Positions 17,771-27,160 of a DNA stretch of 64,000 nucleotides are shown piece after piece. This DNA comes from Gordonibacter sp034932485 (lineage in GTDB: Bacteria > Actinomycetota > Coriobacteriia > Coriobacteriales > Eggerthellaceae): the NCBI GenBank assembly GCA_034932485.1, contig JAYFOQ010000007.1, positions 8,891-72,890 of the forward strand, read 5' to 3'. The position numbers were made by a program, and so were the translations under genes. Under the pieces are notes generated by a model that was not told the DNA's origin, ran no database searches, and saw only the letters and a list, made by a program, of their open reading frames with translations. The number at the start of each line of letters is the position of its first letter. Position 1 is the first letter of the stretch.

Positions 17771-19507
17771 TTATATCTCGATGGCGTCGCCCTTGCTATG
17801 TTGCGCCTTTTTCGCCGTGCGCAGCAAGAACTCTTGGTTGGTATCGGTCTGCTTGAGCGATTTAATAAGCATATCCATAGCTCGCTCGGTATTGTTTGTG
17901 TTCGCCAAGATGCGGCGTACGGCCCAAATAAGCGGAGCCTCCTGCGGATCGAGCAATAAATCTTCCTTACGGGTACCGGAAGCCACCGGATCGATAGCCG
18001 GGAAAATGCGGCGATCGGCCAGGTTGCGGTCAAGTTTTAATTCCATATTGCCCGTACCCTTGAATTCCTCAAAGATAACTTCGTCCATCTTTGAACCCGT
18101 GTCCACGAGCGCGGAAGCAAGAATAGTTAAGCTACCACCACCCTCTATGTTGCGAGCAGCGCCCAGGAAGCGCTTGGGTGGGTAAAGTGCGGTGGAATCC
18201 ACACCACCAGATAAGATACGACCACTGGCTGGTTGTGCTAGGTTATAGGCACGCGCAAGGCGCGTGAGCGAGTCCAGCAGCACGACCACGTCTTTACCGC
18301 ACTCGACCAGACGTTTAGCGCGTTCAATAACCAACTCTGACACGGCAATGTGATTTTCCGTGGGCATATCGAAGGTAGAGGAAACCACTTCCCCCTTGAT
18401 GGAGCGCTCCATGTCGGTAACTTCTTCGGGACGCTCATCCACCAGTAGGCACATGAGATGTACTTCAGGATTATTTGCGCTGATAGCAGCTGCGATATCC
18501 TTCAAAATGGTAGTCTTACCCGCTTTGGGGGGAGACACGATCAATCCACGTTGACCTTTGCCGATCGGGCTCACTAAATCGATAACACGAGCGGTAACGG
18601 TAGTCTTACCATGCTCCATGGACAAACACTCGTCAGGATACACCGGCGTAAGGTCACCGAAACGTGGACGAGAGGCGCATTCCTCGATAGGGGTACCATT
18701 AATAGCCGTAACCTTCTGGATGGCTGCGTACTTCTCGTTCTCGCGAGCAGGCCGTGTCTGCCCCGACACAAGATCGCCCTTACGCAGACCGTTGCGCCGA
18801 ATGGTAGAAAGGCCAACGTAGCAATCGGTTTCGCTTGGTAGATACCCCTGTGTGCGAAGAAAACCATAGCCATCGGCGAGAATATCCAAAATACCCGATA
18901 CCTCAATGAATCCCTCCGCCTTCACGCTGGCGCTAAACACAGCTTCAACAAGCTCAGCTTTTTTAAGCCCCGTCGCATCGACACTCAACTCTTCCGCCTT
19001 GGCACGTAGTTCCGCTACCTTAAGCTTCAACAAATCGTCACGTGACACACTGGGCTGTACTTCGCGCGGACCCTGATTATTGTGAGGGCGACGCTGACGG
19101 CGCTGGTTATTATTGTTTCCACCTTGCTGCTTGCCCCCATTGTTCGAGCGATTGTTATTGGGGCGATTGTTCTGGCGGTTGGTATTGCTTGCCTGCGCCG
19201 GCCTAGAGCTTGCTGTCTGGGCAGGTTTGGAACTTGTTGTCTGAGCAGGTTTAGGGCTCGTTGCCTGAGTCGGCTTAGGGCCGGGTGCCTGAGTAGGCTT
19301 GGCATTTCCTGCACCACTTTGAGTCGCCTTCGTGGCACTTGTGCCTTGCTTACGAGTAGTAGGCTTTTTCTGCTCGGAATCCTTGGGAGCCTCAGTTTTC
19401 GCCTGGCTTGCGCGCGCAGCAGTCTTCCCTGTAGCTACGCTGGTGGAACGGCGGCGAGTGGGAGCCTTAGCTGGAGCGGCCGATTCTGTCGCGGTCGCAT
19501 CGCTCAT
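17771..19507 (-). CDS. rho: Transcription termination factor Rho with long disordered N-terminal insert
   Basis: A 578-residue RNA helicase for factor-dependent termination. The first ~135 residues are low-complexity: Thr/Ala/Lys, tandem PAQT-type decapeptides, then an Asn/Gln/Arg-rich tract. The Rho N-terminal domain starts near 150 (DLLKLKVAELRAKAEEL), the RNA-binding cold-shock domain spans about 195-265, and the ATPase has Walker A SPPKAGKTT, Walker B CLLVDERPEEV and the Q/R-loop region. N-terminal inserts are known from actinobacterial Rho; the Asn-rich one recalls prion-like Rho of Clostridium. The ATG overlaps the aldolase stop as ATGA. Confidence 0.95.
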   Translation of the reverse strand: MSDATATESAAPAKAPTRRRSTSVATGKTAARASQAKTEAPKDSEQKKPTTRKQGTSATKATQSGAGNAKPTQAPGPKPTQATSPKPAQTTSSKPAQTASSRPAQASNTNRQNNRPNNNRSNNGGKQQGGNNNNQRRQRRPHNNQGPREVQPSVSRDDLLKLKVAELRAKAEELSVDATGLKKAELVEAVFSASVKAEGFIEVSGILDILADGYGFLRTQGYLPSETDCYVGLSTIRRNGLRKGDLVSGQTRPARENEKYAAIQKVTAINGTPIEECASRPRFGDLTPVYPDECLSMEHGKTTVTARVIDLVSPIGKGQRGLIVSPPKAGKTTILKDIAAAISANNPEVHLMCLLVDERPEEVTDMERSIKGEVVSSTFDMPTENHIAVSELVIERAKRLVECGKDVVVLLDSLTRLARAYNLAQPASGRILSGGVDSTALYPPKRFLGAARNIEGGGSLTILASALVDTGSKMDEVIFEEFKGTGNMELKLDRNLADRRIFPAIDPVASGTRKEDLLLDPQEAPLIWAVRRILANTNNTERAMDMLIKSLKQTDTNQEFLLRTAKKAQHSKGDAIEI

Positions 19508-20166
19508 GCGCGAGACACCTTCTCCCAGTCGGCAAGAAAGGCATCTAAGCCACGATCGGTCAACGGATGCTGCACGCACTTTTTCAGAGCAGCGAAGGGA
19601 ACGGTTGCTATGTCGGCTCCCATAAGGGCGGCCTGTGCAACATGATTAGCACTGCGCACGGAGGCAGCAATAATTTCCACATCATGGCCAAAGTCGTAGT
19701 TATTCACCGCGGCGACCACATCACCCAGTTGAGTCAAACCATCTTCGGAGATATCATCAAAACGTCCGACAAAGGGGCTGATGTAGCGCGCTCCCGCGCG
19801 GGCAGCCATGATAGCCTGAGGAACACTAAAACACAGCGTCATGTTTACCAGAATACCCTCGCTAGCCAACTGCTTAGTGGCAGCAAGGCCTTCGAGGATG
19901 GTAGGCACCTTTACCACGACATTTGGTGCAAGCGCAGCCAGCTCACGGCCGTCGCGCACGATCTCGTCACGCGTCATGGCAACGCTCTCGGCCGAGACCG
20001 GACCGTCAGTGAGCTCACAAATACGCTTGATGTGGCTGTGGAAGTCTGCCAATTTTCCGCCTGTACGTGCATAAAGCGTTGGGTTCGTGGTTACGCCAGC
20101 AAGCACGCCCCAGCTTGCGGCCTCCTCGATCTCGGCGAGATCGGCGGTATCCAGAAAAAACTTCAC
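19504..20166 (-). CDS. fsa: Fructose-6-phosphate aldolase / transaldolase-like protein
   Basis: A 220-residue TIM-barrel aldolase of the small transaldolase (TalC/FSA) family. KFFLDTADLAEIEE at the N-terminus and GVTTNPTL are family hallmarks, and the Schiff-base Lys lies in VVVKVPTILEGL. Members either cleave fructose 6-phosphate or act as transaldolase in the pentose-phosphate pathway; sequence alone does not decide. GTG at 20166 is the likely start, 6 bases after AAGGAGG. The stop overlaps the rho start (ATGA), making the two an operon driven by the promoter at 20299-20327. Confidence 0.9.
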   Translation of the reverse strand: MKFFLDTADLAEIEEAASWGVLAGVTTNPTLYARTGGKLADFHSHIKRICELTDGPVSAESVAMTRDEIVRDGRELAALAPNVVVKVPTILEGLAATKQLASEGILVNMTLCFSVPQAIMAARAGARYISPFVGRFDDISEDGLTQLGDVVAAVNNYDFGHDVEIIAASVRSANHVAQAALMGADIATVPFAALKKCVQHPLTDRGLDAFLADWEKVSRA

Positions 20167-20206
20167 CCAGGTCCTCCTTATAAGTGTTGGGTTCGTTGAT
20201 CTTGCA

Positions 20207-20226
20207 ACGCGCGCGGACGCGCGCGT
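20207..20226. promoter_or_regulatory. GC-rich hairpin in the fsa-rho leader
   Basis: Perfect 9-base arms ACGCGCGCG and CGCGCGCGT with a 2-base centre lie between the promoter and the ribosome-binding site of fsa. In RNA it would form a very stable stem, possibly involved in leader attenuation of rho, which autoregulates in other bacteria. Confidence 0.5.
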
Positions 20227-20298
20227 GTATTCCTGAATGTGGGATATATTGAAAGTGAGATGGCTTTCCAATGGGTAGAAATGTTAGGAACTTTAAAT

Positions 20299-20327
20299 AT
20301 ACTAACGTATGATCCATAATCGTTCAA
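20299..20327 (-). promoter_or_regulatory. Sigma-A type promoter of the fsa-rho operon
   Basis: On the minus strand TTGAAC (20322-20327) and TAGTAT (20299-20304) are separated by 17 bases, about 130 bases upstream of the fsa start. It is a close match to the housekeeping consensus. Confidence 0.65.
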
Positions 20328-20420
20328 GCACTTCACCGCGCATACCATGGAATTGCAGTGGAACTTGGCGAACAATTTAGCATCAACCCACACATAGTTG
20401 AATAGTTCAACAGTACGACA

Positions 20421-22580
20421 TCATCCTCTTTCTTTCTCGTTCGTAAGGTTTTCGGCCATCCCAACGGCCTTCGAAGCCTTGCCTTCATGTCCTTTGACCG
20501 TCATAAGAGTAATTCGGACCGACACCACCGATTCGTCGGCCATGTGCACACGAATGATGCTCGACGCACGATCCTCGCCTCGATAGATGGCCTCATATAG
20601 TTCCCGAAAGTCATCGATGGACACATCGTCCACCATCCCCTGCTCGATAAAATCTTCGGGAGCCCTCAGAGCTGAAGCATTCAACCCAAAGACACTTTGG
20701 GTTGATTCGGAAAACCGAGCAATCCGCGAATCGATATCCAACTCGAACACCACAAGACCCGTTGCTTTCATGGCTAGATTGAAGCGCTGTTCGCTTACGC
20801 GCAACGCCTCTAGGCTTTCCATACGGCACGTCACGTCTGCCACACTTGCATAGATTACGTCGGCTTCATCGGATGCGTAGAGATGAAATAGATGCAGTTT
20901 CAACCATTGCATATCGCCATTGATAAAACGGCGTACAATCACCTCGGCGCCTTCATCGTCGCGAGTTTTTCGGACACATTTTATGGCATCGATCAAGACA
21001 GATCGATCGTCGGGATGCACAAAACCAAGCACCTCCCGCACCTGATCCGCACCCGCCTTTACGCCCACTAGATGACGATAAGCAGGATTGCATCTCAAAA
21101 CACGCAGTACGTTACTCTCAAAAGAATACAGAACCACTGCTCCTAAGATATTGCTCAGCATGCGATCGCTCAGTACGTTCTCGTGCAGCAAATCCTTGAA
21201 GCCAAATACCATCGAGCCCACTTCGGCGGGGCGCTGATCCATTCCGCCGCGATCTACATTCGAACCATCTGCGAGGATCTCGACGAAAGATTCGGCATCC
21301 ATAGGTCGATAGAAACGATACCCCTGCGCAAATACGCAGCCTACATCAAGCAAAAATTCTACTTGGTCGTCGGTTTCAACACCTTCAGCGATAACGGGCA
21401 ACCCCAGCCAATGAGCCATATGCACGACCGATTCCATGATGTCTCGACTACGCCTATCGGTTCGGTCCAGAAAATCCATATCAATCTTCAGCACATTAAC
21501 GCTAATGTCTTTCAACATGTTTAGCGACGAATATCCGCTACCAAAATCGTCCATAAGCACCGTAAAACCAGAGTTCATAAGACTATCAGAGGTCTCTACA
21601 ATATTGTCTTTCTGCTCAACATAAGCACTCTCGGTAATTTCCACCTCAAGAAGAGACGGATCTATACCATAGCGCGCGACAATGCCTTCCAGTACGGCAC
21701 ATACATCCATTCCGTCAATATCAGCCCGCGATACGTTCACCGAAACAGGGATCGGCTCTATACCGGACGCTGCGATATCTGCCATCCATGCCACAGTCTT
21801 CTCCCACACCCGCACATCAAGCGCACGTATGAAACCGCTACGTTCGAGAATAGGAATAAATTCAGCTGGCGATACAAGACCCCGTTCAGGGTGACGCCAA
21901 CGTACTAACGCTTCAGCTCCCACGATCTTACCGGTACGAATATCGCATTTTGGCTGAAAAAACGGCTCTATCTGATCGGCGGCAAGCGCCGCTTCAATAC
22001 CATCTTGAACCATACGTTCGGCAACCAGCGCTGCGCGGAGTTCCGGTTCGTATTCAGAAACGCGCCCGAAATAGCTTCCCTTCACTGCATGCAAGGCCAT
22101 CATAGCCCGATCGCACATGAGCCCAACCGGCAAGTTTTTCTCCCCGACGTAATACACACCAGCTACGGCAGTTACATTGAAGCAGGGTGGACAGCTCGCG
22201 CATACGGCAGCAAGTTCGTGCTCGACTTGATCTTTCGAACGAGAATGCACACATACCGCAAATAGGTCTCCACCCAAACGAGCAATCAATGTCTCATTTT
22301 TTTGCGAATATTGTGCCTGAAGCGCTTGAGCGAAGGCACGGAGCAATCGGTCACCTTGGTCTGCGCCCTCCAGATCGTTCACGAGCTTAAACCGACAGAT
22401 GTCAAAGCAGACAATTGAGAAGTGCGACAAAGGAGTACGCTTAAACAACTCAGCGACAGCTTGATAGAAGGAGTCTTTCACCAAAAGACCGGTAAGCGAA
22501 TCGTACCGACGAGCCTCATCAAGTCGCCGCCGCAATTCAGCATTTTCCTGTTCGAGTGCATCCAGCGACCGCTGGCCCAT
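20421..22580 (-). CDS. GGDEF-EAL-PAS-PAS signalling protein
   Basis: A 719-residue soluble protein. A coiled coil (residues 1-25) leads into a GGDEF domain whose signature is degenerate (RLGGDLFAV). The EAL domain follows with GAEALVRWRHP and DDFGSGYSS and looks catalytically intact, suggesting c-di-GMP hydrolysis. Two PAS-like domains come last (about 465-580 and 590-710; HPDDR in the first), the reverse of the usual sensor-first order. The start follows AGAGGGGG by 6 bases. It is a single gene directly downstream of the histidine operon, 100 bases away. Confidence 0.88.
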   Translation of the reverse strand: MGQRSLDALEQENAELRRRLDEARRYDSLTGLLVKDSFYQAVAELFKRTPLSHFSIVCFDICRFKLVNDLEGADQGDRLLRAFAQALQAQYSQKNETLIARLGGDLFAVCVHSRSKDQVEHELAAVCASCPPCFNVTAVAGVYYVGEKNLPVGLMCDRAMMALHAVKGSYFGRVSEYEPELRAALVAERMVQDGIEAALAADQIEPFFQPKCDIRTGKIVGAEALVRWRHPERGLVSPAEFIPILERSGFIRALDVRVWEKTVAWMADIAASGIEPIPVSVNVSRADIDGMDVCAVLEGIVARYGIDPSLLEVEITESAYVEQKDNIVETSDSLMNSGFTVLMDDFGSGYSSLNMLKDISVNVLKIDMDFLDRTDRRSRDIMESVVHMAHWLGLPVIAEGVETDDQVEFLLDVGCVFAQGYRFYRPMDAESFVEILADGSNVDRGGMDQRPAEVGSMVFGFKDLLHENVLSDRMLSNILGAVVLYSFESNVLRVLRCNPAYRHLVGVKAGADQVREVLGFVHPDDRSVLIDAIKCVRKTRDDEGAEVIVRRFINGDMQWLKLHLFHLYASDEADVIYASVADVTCRMESLEALRVSEQRFNLAMKATGLVVFELDIDSRIARFSESTQSVFGLNASALRAPEDFIEQGMVDDVSIDDFRELYEAIYRGEDRASSIIRVHMADESVVSVRITLMTVKGHEGKASKAVGMAENLTNEKERG

Positions 22581-22682
22581 GCATGTCCCCCTCTAGTGCG
22601 ATTCCGGAAAATAGTTTTCCATTATGACCGGAAGCCTCGCTAAGAACAATGGGGGAATTCATAAAGAATTTGCAAATAACAC

Positions 22683-23006
22683 CTAATCAATGACACGATA
22701 AAAACAACTACGTTCTCCCGTGTGACAGGCTGGGCCGAAAGGATTCACGAAAGCGAGCAGGGTATCGGCATCACAATCGTAACGCAATTCCACCAATTTT
22801 TGAACGTTACCGGATGTAGCGCCCTTATGCCACAGCTCACGACGACTACGTGACCAGAATACGGTCTCGCGGTAGTCGAGGGTCAGCCGCAACGACTCCT
22901 TATTCATCCATGCCATCATAAGTACCTCAAGGGTACTGGCATCCTGCACAATACAGGGAATAAGACCATCGGCGTTGTATTTGAGCAACGGCTGTTCTTC
23001 TGTCAT
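22683..23006 (-). CDS. hisI: Phosphoribosyl-AMP cyclohydrolase
   Basis: A 107-residue HisI that opens the purine ring of PR-AMP in step 3 of histidine synthesis. The metal-binding signatures RSRRELWHKG, DCDADTLL and CHTGERSCFY are present. It is the stand-alone form, without the fused HisE pyrophosphohydrolase found in many bacteria, and hisE is absent from this operon. The start at 23006 follows AGGGAG. It is the last gene of the his operon, 42 bases after hisF. Confidence 0.95.
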   Translation of the reverse strand: MTEEQPLLKYNADGLIPCIVQDASTLEVLMMAWMNKESLRLTLDYRETVFWSRSRRELWHKGATSGNVQKLVELRYDCDADTLLAFVNPFGPACHTGERSCFYRVID

Positions 23007-23048
23007 TGTCTCCCTTTTTTCACACAAGGTTTCTTCACCTCTTGTCGT

Positions 23049-23813
23049 CTATAATCGCACAGGTATGCCCTGACTGCGTAGATGCTCCTTTACTTGACGA
23101 ATGGACAACTCACCAAAATGGAAGACGCTTGCAGCCAAAACAGCATCGGCCTCGCCCTCGAGAATACCTTGAACAAAGTGTTCAAGGGAACCCACGCCTC
23201 CACTAGCAATCACCGGGATACCTACAGCGCGAGAAACAGCACGCGTAAGAGCACAGTCGAAGCCGTCACGACTACCATCGCGATCCATACTGGTAAGCAA
23301 TATTTCCCCCGCACCACGACGTTCGACCTCTTGAGCCCAAGACACCACATCGATACCGGTAGCCTTGCGGCCACCATGGACATAAACTTCCCACTTGTTG
23401 GGATTACCGGGTACCTGTTTCGCATCAATGGCGCAAACGATAGCCTGCGTGCCAAACGCAGCAGCTGCCTGCGTAATAAGCTGGGGGTTGCTCACCGCGG
23501 CAGAATTCACTGACACTTTGTCGGCCCCCGCAGCGATCATAGTGCGTATATCAGCTACGCTACGAAAACCACCACCCACGCAGTAGGGCAAGTGAAGCTC
23601 CTCGCTTGCCCTACTAGCCAATTCAACAGTAGTCGAGCGATCATCACTTGTAGCCGTGATATCAAGAAAAATAACTTCGTCAGCCTTCTGCTCATCGTAG
23701 CGCTGGGCTAACTCAATGGGATCGCCTGCGTCACGTAGATTTACGAAATTCACACCCTTAACAACACGACCATCCTTCACATCCAGACAGGGAATCACAC
23801 GCTTGGCTAACAT
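23049..23813 (-). CDS. hisF: Imidazole glycerol phosphate synthase, cyclase subunit
   Basis: A 254-residue TIM barrel that joins ammonia from HisH with PRFAR, giving IGP and AICAR. The two active-site Asp residues are in IPCLDVKDGRVVKG and LLTSMDRDGSRDG. Length and motifs are standard. It overlaps hisA by 7 bases and follows GGAGG. Confidence 0.97.
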   Translation of the reverse strand: MLAKRVIPCLDVKDGRVVKGVNFVNLRDAGDPIELAQRYDEQKADEVIFLDITATSDDRSTTVELASRASEELHLPYCVGGGFRSVADIRTMIAAGADKVSVNSAAVSNPQLITQAAAAFGTQAIVCAIDAKQVPGNPNKWEVYVHGGRKATGIDVVSWAQEVERRGAGEILLTSMDRDGSRDGFDCALTRAVSRAVGIPVIASGGVGSLEHFVQGILEGEADAVLAASVFHFGELSIRQVKEHLRSQGIPVRL

Positions 23814-24595
23814 CGGACACCTCCCATTCCACAGGGATCAGCCAGAGCAGCAGCCGCTTGCGCGCGTTGCGTAGCTGCCTCGCAAGCCGCAACACCCTCT
23901 TCGACAGTAAGGGCACCTTCATACACTGCACGACCAGCAATGACCCCTTCGATACTTGCCGCAACGCCACTTAGATTCTCGATATCACTTATTCCAGCCA
24001 CACCACCCGATGCAATAACCGGATAGCCGAACGCAGCGGCCATCCTCACATAGGCAGCTGGATCAATGCCCACCCGCATGCCATCGCGCGCAATATCGGT
24101 GTAGATAAGGTGACGAAATCCTCGTTCGGCAACGTGGCGCGCCAGCTCCTCGGCAGCCACACCCGCACCTTGGCACCATCCCGCCACGGCTACTTCTCCA
24201 CCCTTAGCGTCAATCCCCGCTGCAAGCAGGCCTTTATAACGGGATATCGCTTCTTCGGCGAACACCGGATCTGTCACGAGGCTCGTGCCCAACACAACGC
24301 GCGACACACCAGCATCATAAAGCCGCTGGATGGTGTCGAGGCTACGAACGCCACCACCCACCTCTACTTTTAACAGCGTCTTTTTCAAAATACGCTCAAT
24401 GAGGGAGATATTCTCAGGTTCACCGGATTTGGCACCATCTAAATCTACCACATGCAACCACGTGGCACCCTGTTCTTCGAATACCTGCGCCTGCGCAGCA
24501 GGATCATCGTGATAAACCGTCACGTGGGCATAATCACCTTTAGCCAACCGAACCGCCTTGCCGCCCAGAATATCGATAGCAGGAAGCAGGTACAT
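23807..24595 (-). CDS. hisA: ProFAR isomerase
   Basis: A 262-residue half-barrel-duplicated TIM barrel that isomerises ProFAR in histidine synthesis. LLPAIDILGGKAVRL with the catalytic Asp and IYTDIARDGM with the second Asp are visible. The C-terminus carries an Ala-rich extension of about 20 residues. It begins directly at the end of hisH. Confidence 0.96.
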   Translation of the reverse strand: MYLLPAIDILGGKAVRLAKGDYAHVTVYHDDPAAQAQVFEEQGATWLHVVDLDGAKSGEPENISLIERILKKTLLKVEVGGGVRSLDTIQRLYDAGVSRVVLGTSLVTDPVFAEEAISRYKGLLAAGIDAKGGEVAVAGWCQGAGVAAEELARHVAERGFRHLIYTDIARDGMRVGIDPAAYVRMAAAFGYPVIASGGVAGISDIENLSGVAASIEGVIAGRAVYEGALTVEEGVAACEAATQRAQAAAALADPCGMGGVRC

Positions 24596-25273
24596 TTATA
24601 CCCCTTTCGCAATGTTGACGAAGTTACGTAAGAGTACCGCACCCGCATCAGAACTTTTCTCAGGATGGAACTGCACTCCAAATGCCGTATCGCGATAGGC
24701 TACGACACTAGGAAATGTAGTACTGTGAACGGTTTTAGCTACAGCGTACGATGTATCCGGCGCACAGTAGCCGTGCGTAAAGTAAAAAAACTCGCCCGAT
24801 TGGATGCCTCGCAAAAGTGGGCACGCAAAATCTGCAGGTGATACCGCATCGCACTCGATCGAATTCCATCCCACATGAGGGATCTTGTAGGTTATCCCTA
24901 CCTCATCCATTTTCGGCAAAGCCCCCACAACACCAGGAAGGAGAGCCAAACCGGGCGCATGGTGGGTAGCAGTTCTGTCGCTATCTTGCGGTGAGCCTTC
25001 CACTCCCTCTTCGAACATAAGATGCAAGCCGAGACATATTCCCAGGAATGGTACTCCCTCAGCCACACGATCGCGGATAACATCCATCTGACCAAGTGTG
25101 CGCATCGAAGCGGAGGCGTCGGCAAAGGAACCCACACCGGGCAGTACAATAGCATCTGCACGTGCAAGCGCCGAAGCATCGTCGGTAACAAGCACATCGG
25201 CCCCCGCAGCAGCCAAACCACGCTCAACACTTTTCAGGTTTCCCTTGTGGTAATCTGCAATGACAATGTTCAT
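24596..25273 (-). CDS. hisH: Imidazole glycerol phosphate synthase, glutamine amidotransferase subunit
   Basis: A 225-residue class I glutaminase that feeds ammonia to HisF. The nucleophile Cys is in GICLGLHLMF, with His and Glu in FGVQFHPEKS. The ATG overlaps the hisB stop by one base (TAATG), so the genes are translationally coupled. Confidence 0.97.
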   Translation of the reverse strand: MNIVIADYHKGNLKSVERGLAAAGADVLVTDDASALARADAIVLPGVGSFADASASMRTLGQMDVIRDRVAEGVPFLGICLGLHLMFEEGVEGSPQDSDRTATHHAPGLALLPGVVGALPKMDEVGITYKIPHVGWNSIECDAVSPADFACPLLRGIQSGEFFYFTHGYCAPDTSYAVAKTVHSTTFPSVVAYRDTAFGVQFHPEKSSDAGAVLLRNFVNIAKGV

Positions 25274-26052
25274 TACAGGCTACCTTTCGTGGAGGGCAGT
25301 ACACCTTCGATACGGGGGTTTAAGGCAGTAGCCTCGCAGAGTACGCGTCCTACGGCCTTAAATACGGCCTCGAGAATATGGTGAGAATTTTCACCCTTAT
25401 AGCCTACAACATGCAGCGTAATGCCAGCATTGGTTGCCAGCGCAATAAGGAACTCCTTCGCCAACGTGGTATCGAAGGTACCCACCATCTCAATTGGCAA
25501 CGCCACATCGTAATGCAACTGCCCGCGGCCGGAAATGTCACAAGCAGCCAACACGAGGGCTTCATCCATTACTACGAACTGCGAGCCATACCGCACGATG
25601 CCGCGCTTATCTCCCAACGCACTGGCAACAGCTTGGCCCAATACAATACCAACGTCCTCAACCGTATGATGAGCATCAACCTCGATATCGCCACTCGCTT
25701 GCACCGCAAGATTGAACAGCCCATGACGGCCAAAAGCATCCAACAGGTGATCAAAAAAAGGAACCCCAGTAGCAACACAAGTAGACCCCGTACCATCCAA
25801 ATCAAGAGTTAGTACGATGTCGGTTTCTTTGGTTGCACGGTGCATTTTAGCCACCCTCGAACAAGGTAATGCGTCCGCCGCCGCCTTTGTAGCCACCATC
25901 ACCTCAGACCCTCGTACCTCGGCTTTATTATCAACCTGCGACACAGCAAAAGAATCCCGTATATTATCTGCACAATCTTTCAAAAAAGATACCTCTTCTT
26001 TTTTCTGGCTCACCCAACGATCGCACTGCTCAACTGGAAGCAAATCTGCCAT
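25273..26052 (-). CDS. hisB: Imidazoleglycerol-phosphate dehydratase, possible N-terminal extension
   Basis: A manganese enzyme of step 6. The family core starts near residue 70 (HRATKETDI) and includes both HH motifs, DAHHTVEDVGI and NSHHILEAVFKA. The annotated start at 26052 lies 10 bases after hisC behind AGGGGAAT and gives 259 residues, about 65 more than usual; the extra segment matches nothing recognised. An internal ATG at 25845 preceded by GAGGGTGGC would give 190 residues, the normal length. Which start is used is unresolved. It lacks the phosphatase half of the E. coli enzyme. Confidence 0.9.
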   Translation of the reverse strand: MADLLPVEQCDRWVSQKKEEVSFLKDCADNIRDSFAVSQVDNKAEVRGSEVMVATKAAADALPCSRVAKMHRATKETDIVLTLDLDGTGSTCVATGVPFFDHLLDAFGRHGLFNLAVQASGDIEVDAHHTVEDVGIVLGQAVASALGDKRGIVRYGSQFVVMDEALVLAACDISGRGQLHYDVALPIEMVGTFDTTLAKEFLIALATNAGITLHVVGYKGENSHHILEAVFKAVGRVLCEATALNPRIEGVLPSTKGSL

Positions 26053-26062
26053 ACCTATTCCC

Positions 26063-27160
26063 CTAAGCGTTATCGGATCGAGTCGGTAGGTCGCACTTAC
26101 CCATTACGGCATCACGTAACGCATGAAGAAATGAGTTGTTCTCTTCAGGGGTTCCCACACTTATCCGCAAACAATCCTCTAAGTAGGGTGCACGGGAAAA
26201 GTCGCGCACAAGAATGCCCCGCGTATAAAGCATCTCCCAAATGGTGGCGGCATTTTGCACGCGAAGCAGCACATAGTTCGCATCAGATGGATACGACTTT
26301 ACTCCCGGAATGCGTTTCAAACCATCAACGATACGGGCACGTTCCTCGATAATGGTGCGAATGCCCGGTTCAAAGCTAGCGCGGTGAGCAAACACAACCT
26401 GAGCAACAGCCTGCGAAATTGCATCCACCGAATAGGGTTGGCGTACCTTCACGAACTCACGAATAACATCTGGATCGCCTAAAATATACCCCATACGCAC
26501 ACCTGCTAAGCTAAATGCCTTAGAAAAGGTACGCAAGATAACCAGGTTTTTATGCTGTTGCAAATAAGGACGGGTTGTGGAGCGAGAAAACTCAAAATAC
26601 GCCTCATCTACCATAACCAACGCATCGGTAGCCTCGAGCAATTTCACGATAAACGATTCGTTAGCAAGCTCCCCTGTTGGATTGTTGGGGCTGGTAACAA
26701 TAAGATAGTCGATACCCCCTTGTGCAACACGCTCAAGTACAGCTTCCTCGTCAATGCGATAATCGACCATACGAGGGATATTCACAACTGTCGTATTCGT
26801 TAGGCGTGCATTGTTTTCATACACCGAAAACGTAGGAGGAAGGTTCAAAAAGGTACGACCCGGCCCACCCCAAGCAAGCGCTAAATTAAACAGCAACTCA
26901 TCGCCACCATTGCCCACAAGCACCTGGTCACGATCGAGCCCATTGGCTTCAGCTATCATATCGCGCAAATCGTTTGCCAAAGGGTCCGGATAACGATTCA
27001 ACGACACACGTTTCACCGCGCTCGTTATTTCGCGGCGTATTTCTTGGTCTACGTCTCGGGGGTTCTCGTTTGCTGAGAGAAACGCGTGCGCAGGCAGATA
27101 CTTGGGATCGTAGGGTCTCATATCCGTAAGCTGCGGAGCAGCATCACACACGTTACGCAT
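26063..27160 (-). CDS. hisC: Histidinol-phosphate aminotransferase
   Basis: A 365-residue PLP enzyme converting imidazole acetol phosphate to histidinol phosphate. The PLP Lys is in TFSKAFSLAGVRMGY, SPNNPTGE and the Asp-Tyr pair VDEAYFEF are typical. ATG at 27160 follows GGGGGAG and overlaps hisD by 8 bases; a longer in-frame form from 27196 would overlap hisD by 44 and lacks a ribosome-binding site. Confidence 0.95.
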   Translation of the reverse strand: MRNVCDAAPQLTDMRPYDPKYLPAHAFLSANENPRDVDQEIRREITSAVKRVSLNRYPDPLANDLRDMIAEANGLDRDQVLVGNGGDELLFNLALAWGGPGRTFLNLPPTFSVYENNARLTNTTVVNIPRMVDYRIDEEAVLERVAQGGIDYLIVTSPNNPTGELANESFIVKLLEATDALVMVDEAYFEFSRSTTRPYLQQHKNLVILRTFSKAFSLAGVRMGYILGDPDVIREFVKVRQPYSVDAISQAVAQVVFAHRASFEPGIRTIIEERARIVDGLKRIPGVKSYPSDANYVLLRVQNAATIWEMLYTRGILVRDFSRAPYLEDCLRISVGTPEENNSFLHALRDAVMGKCDLPTRSDNA

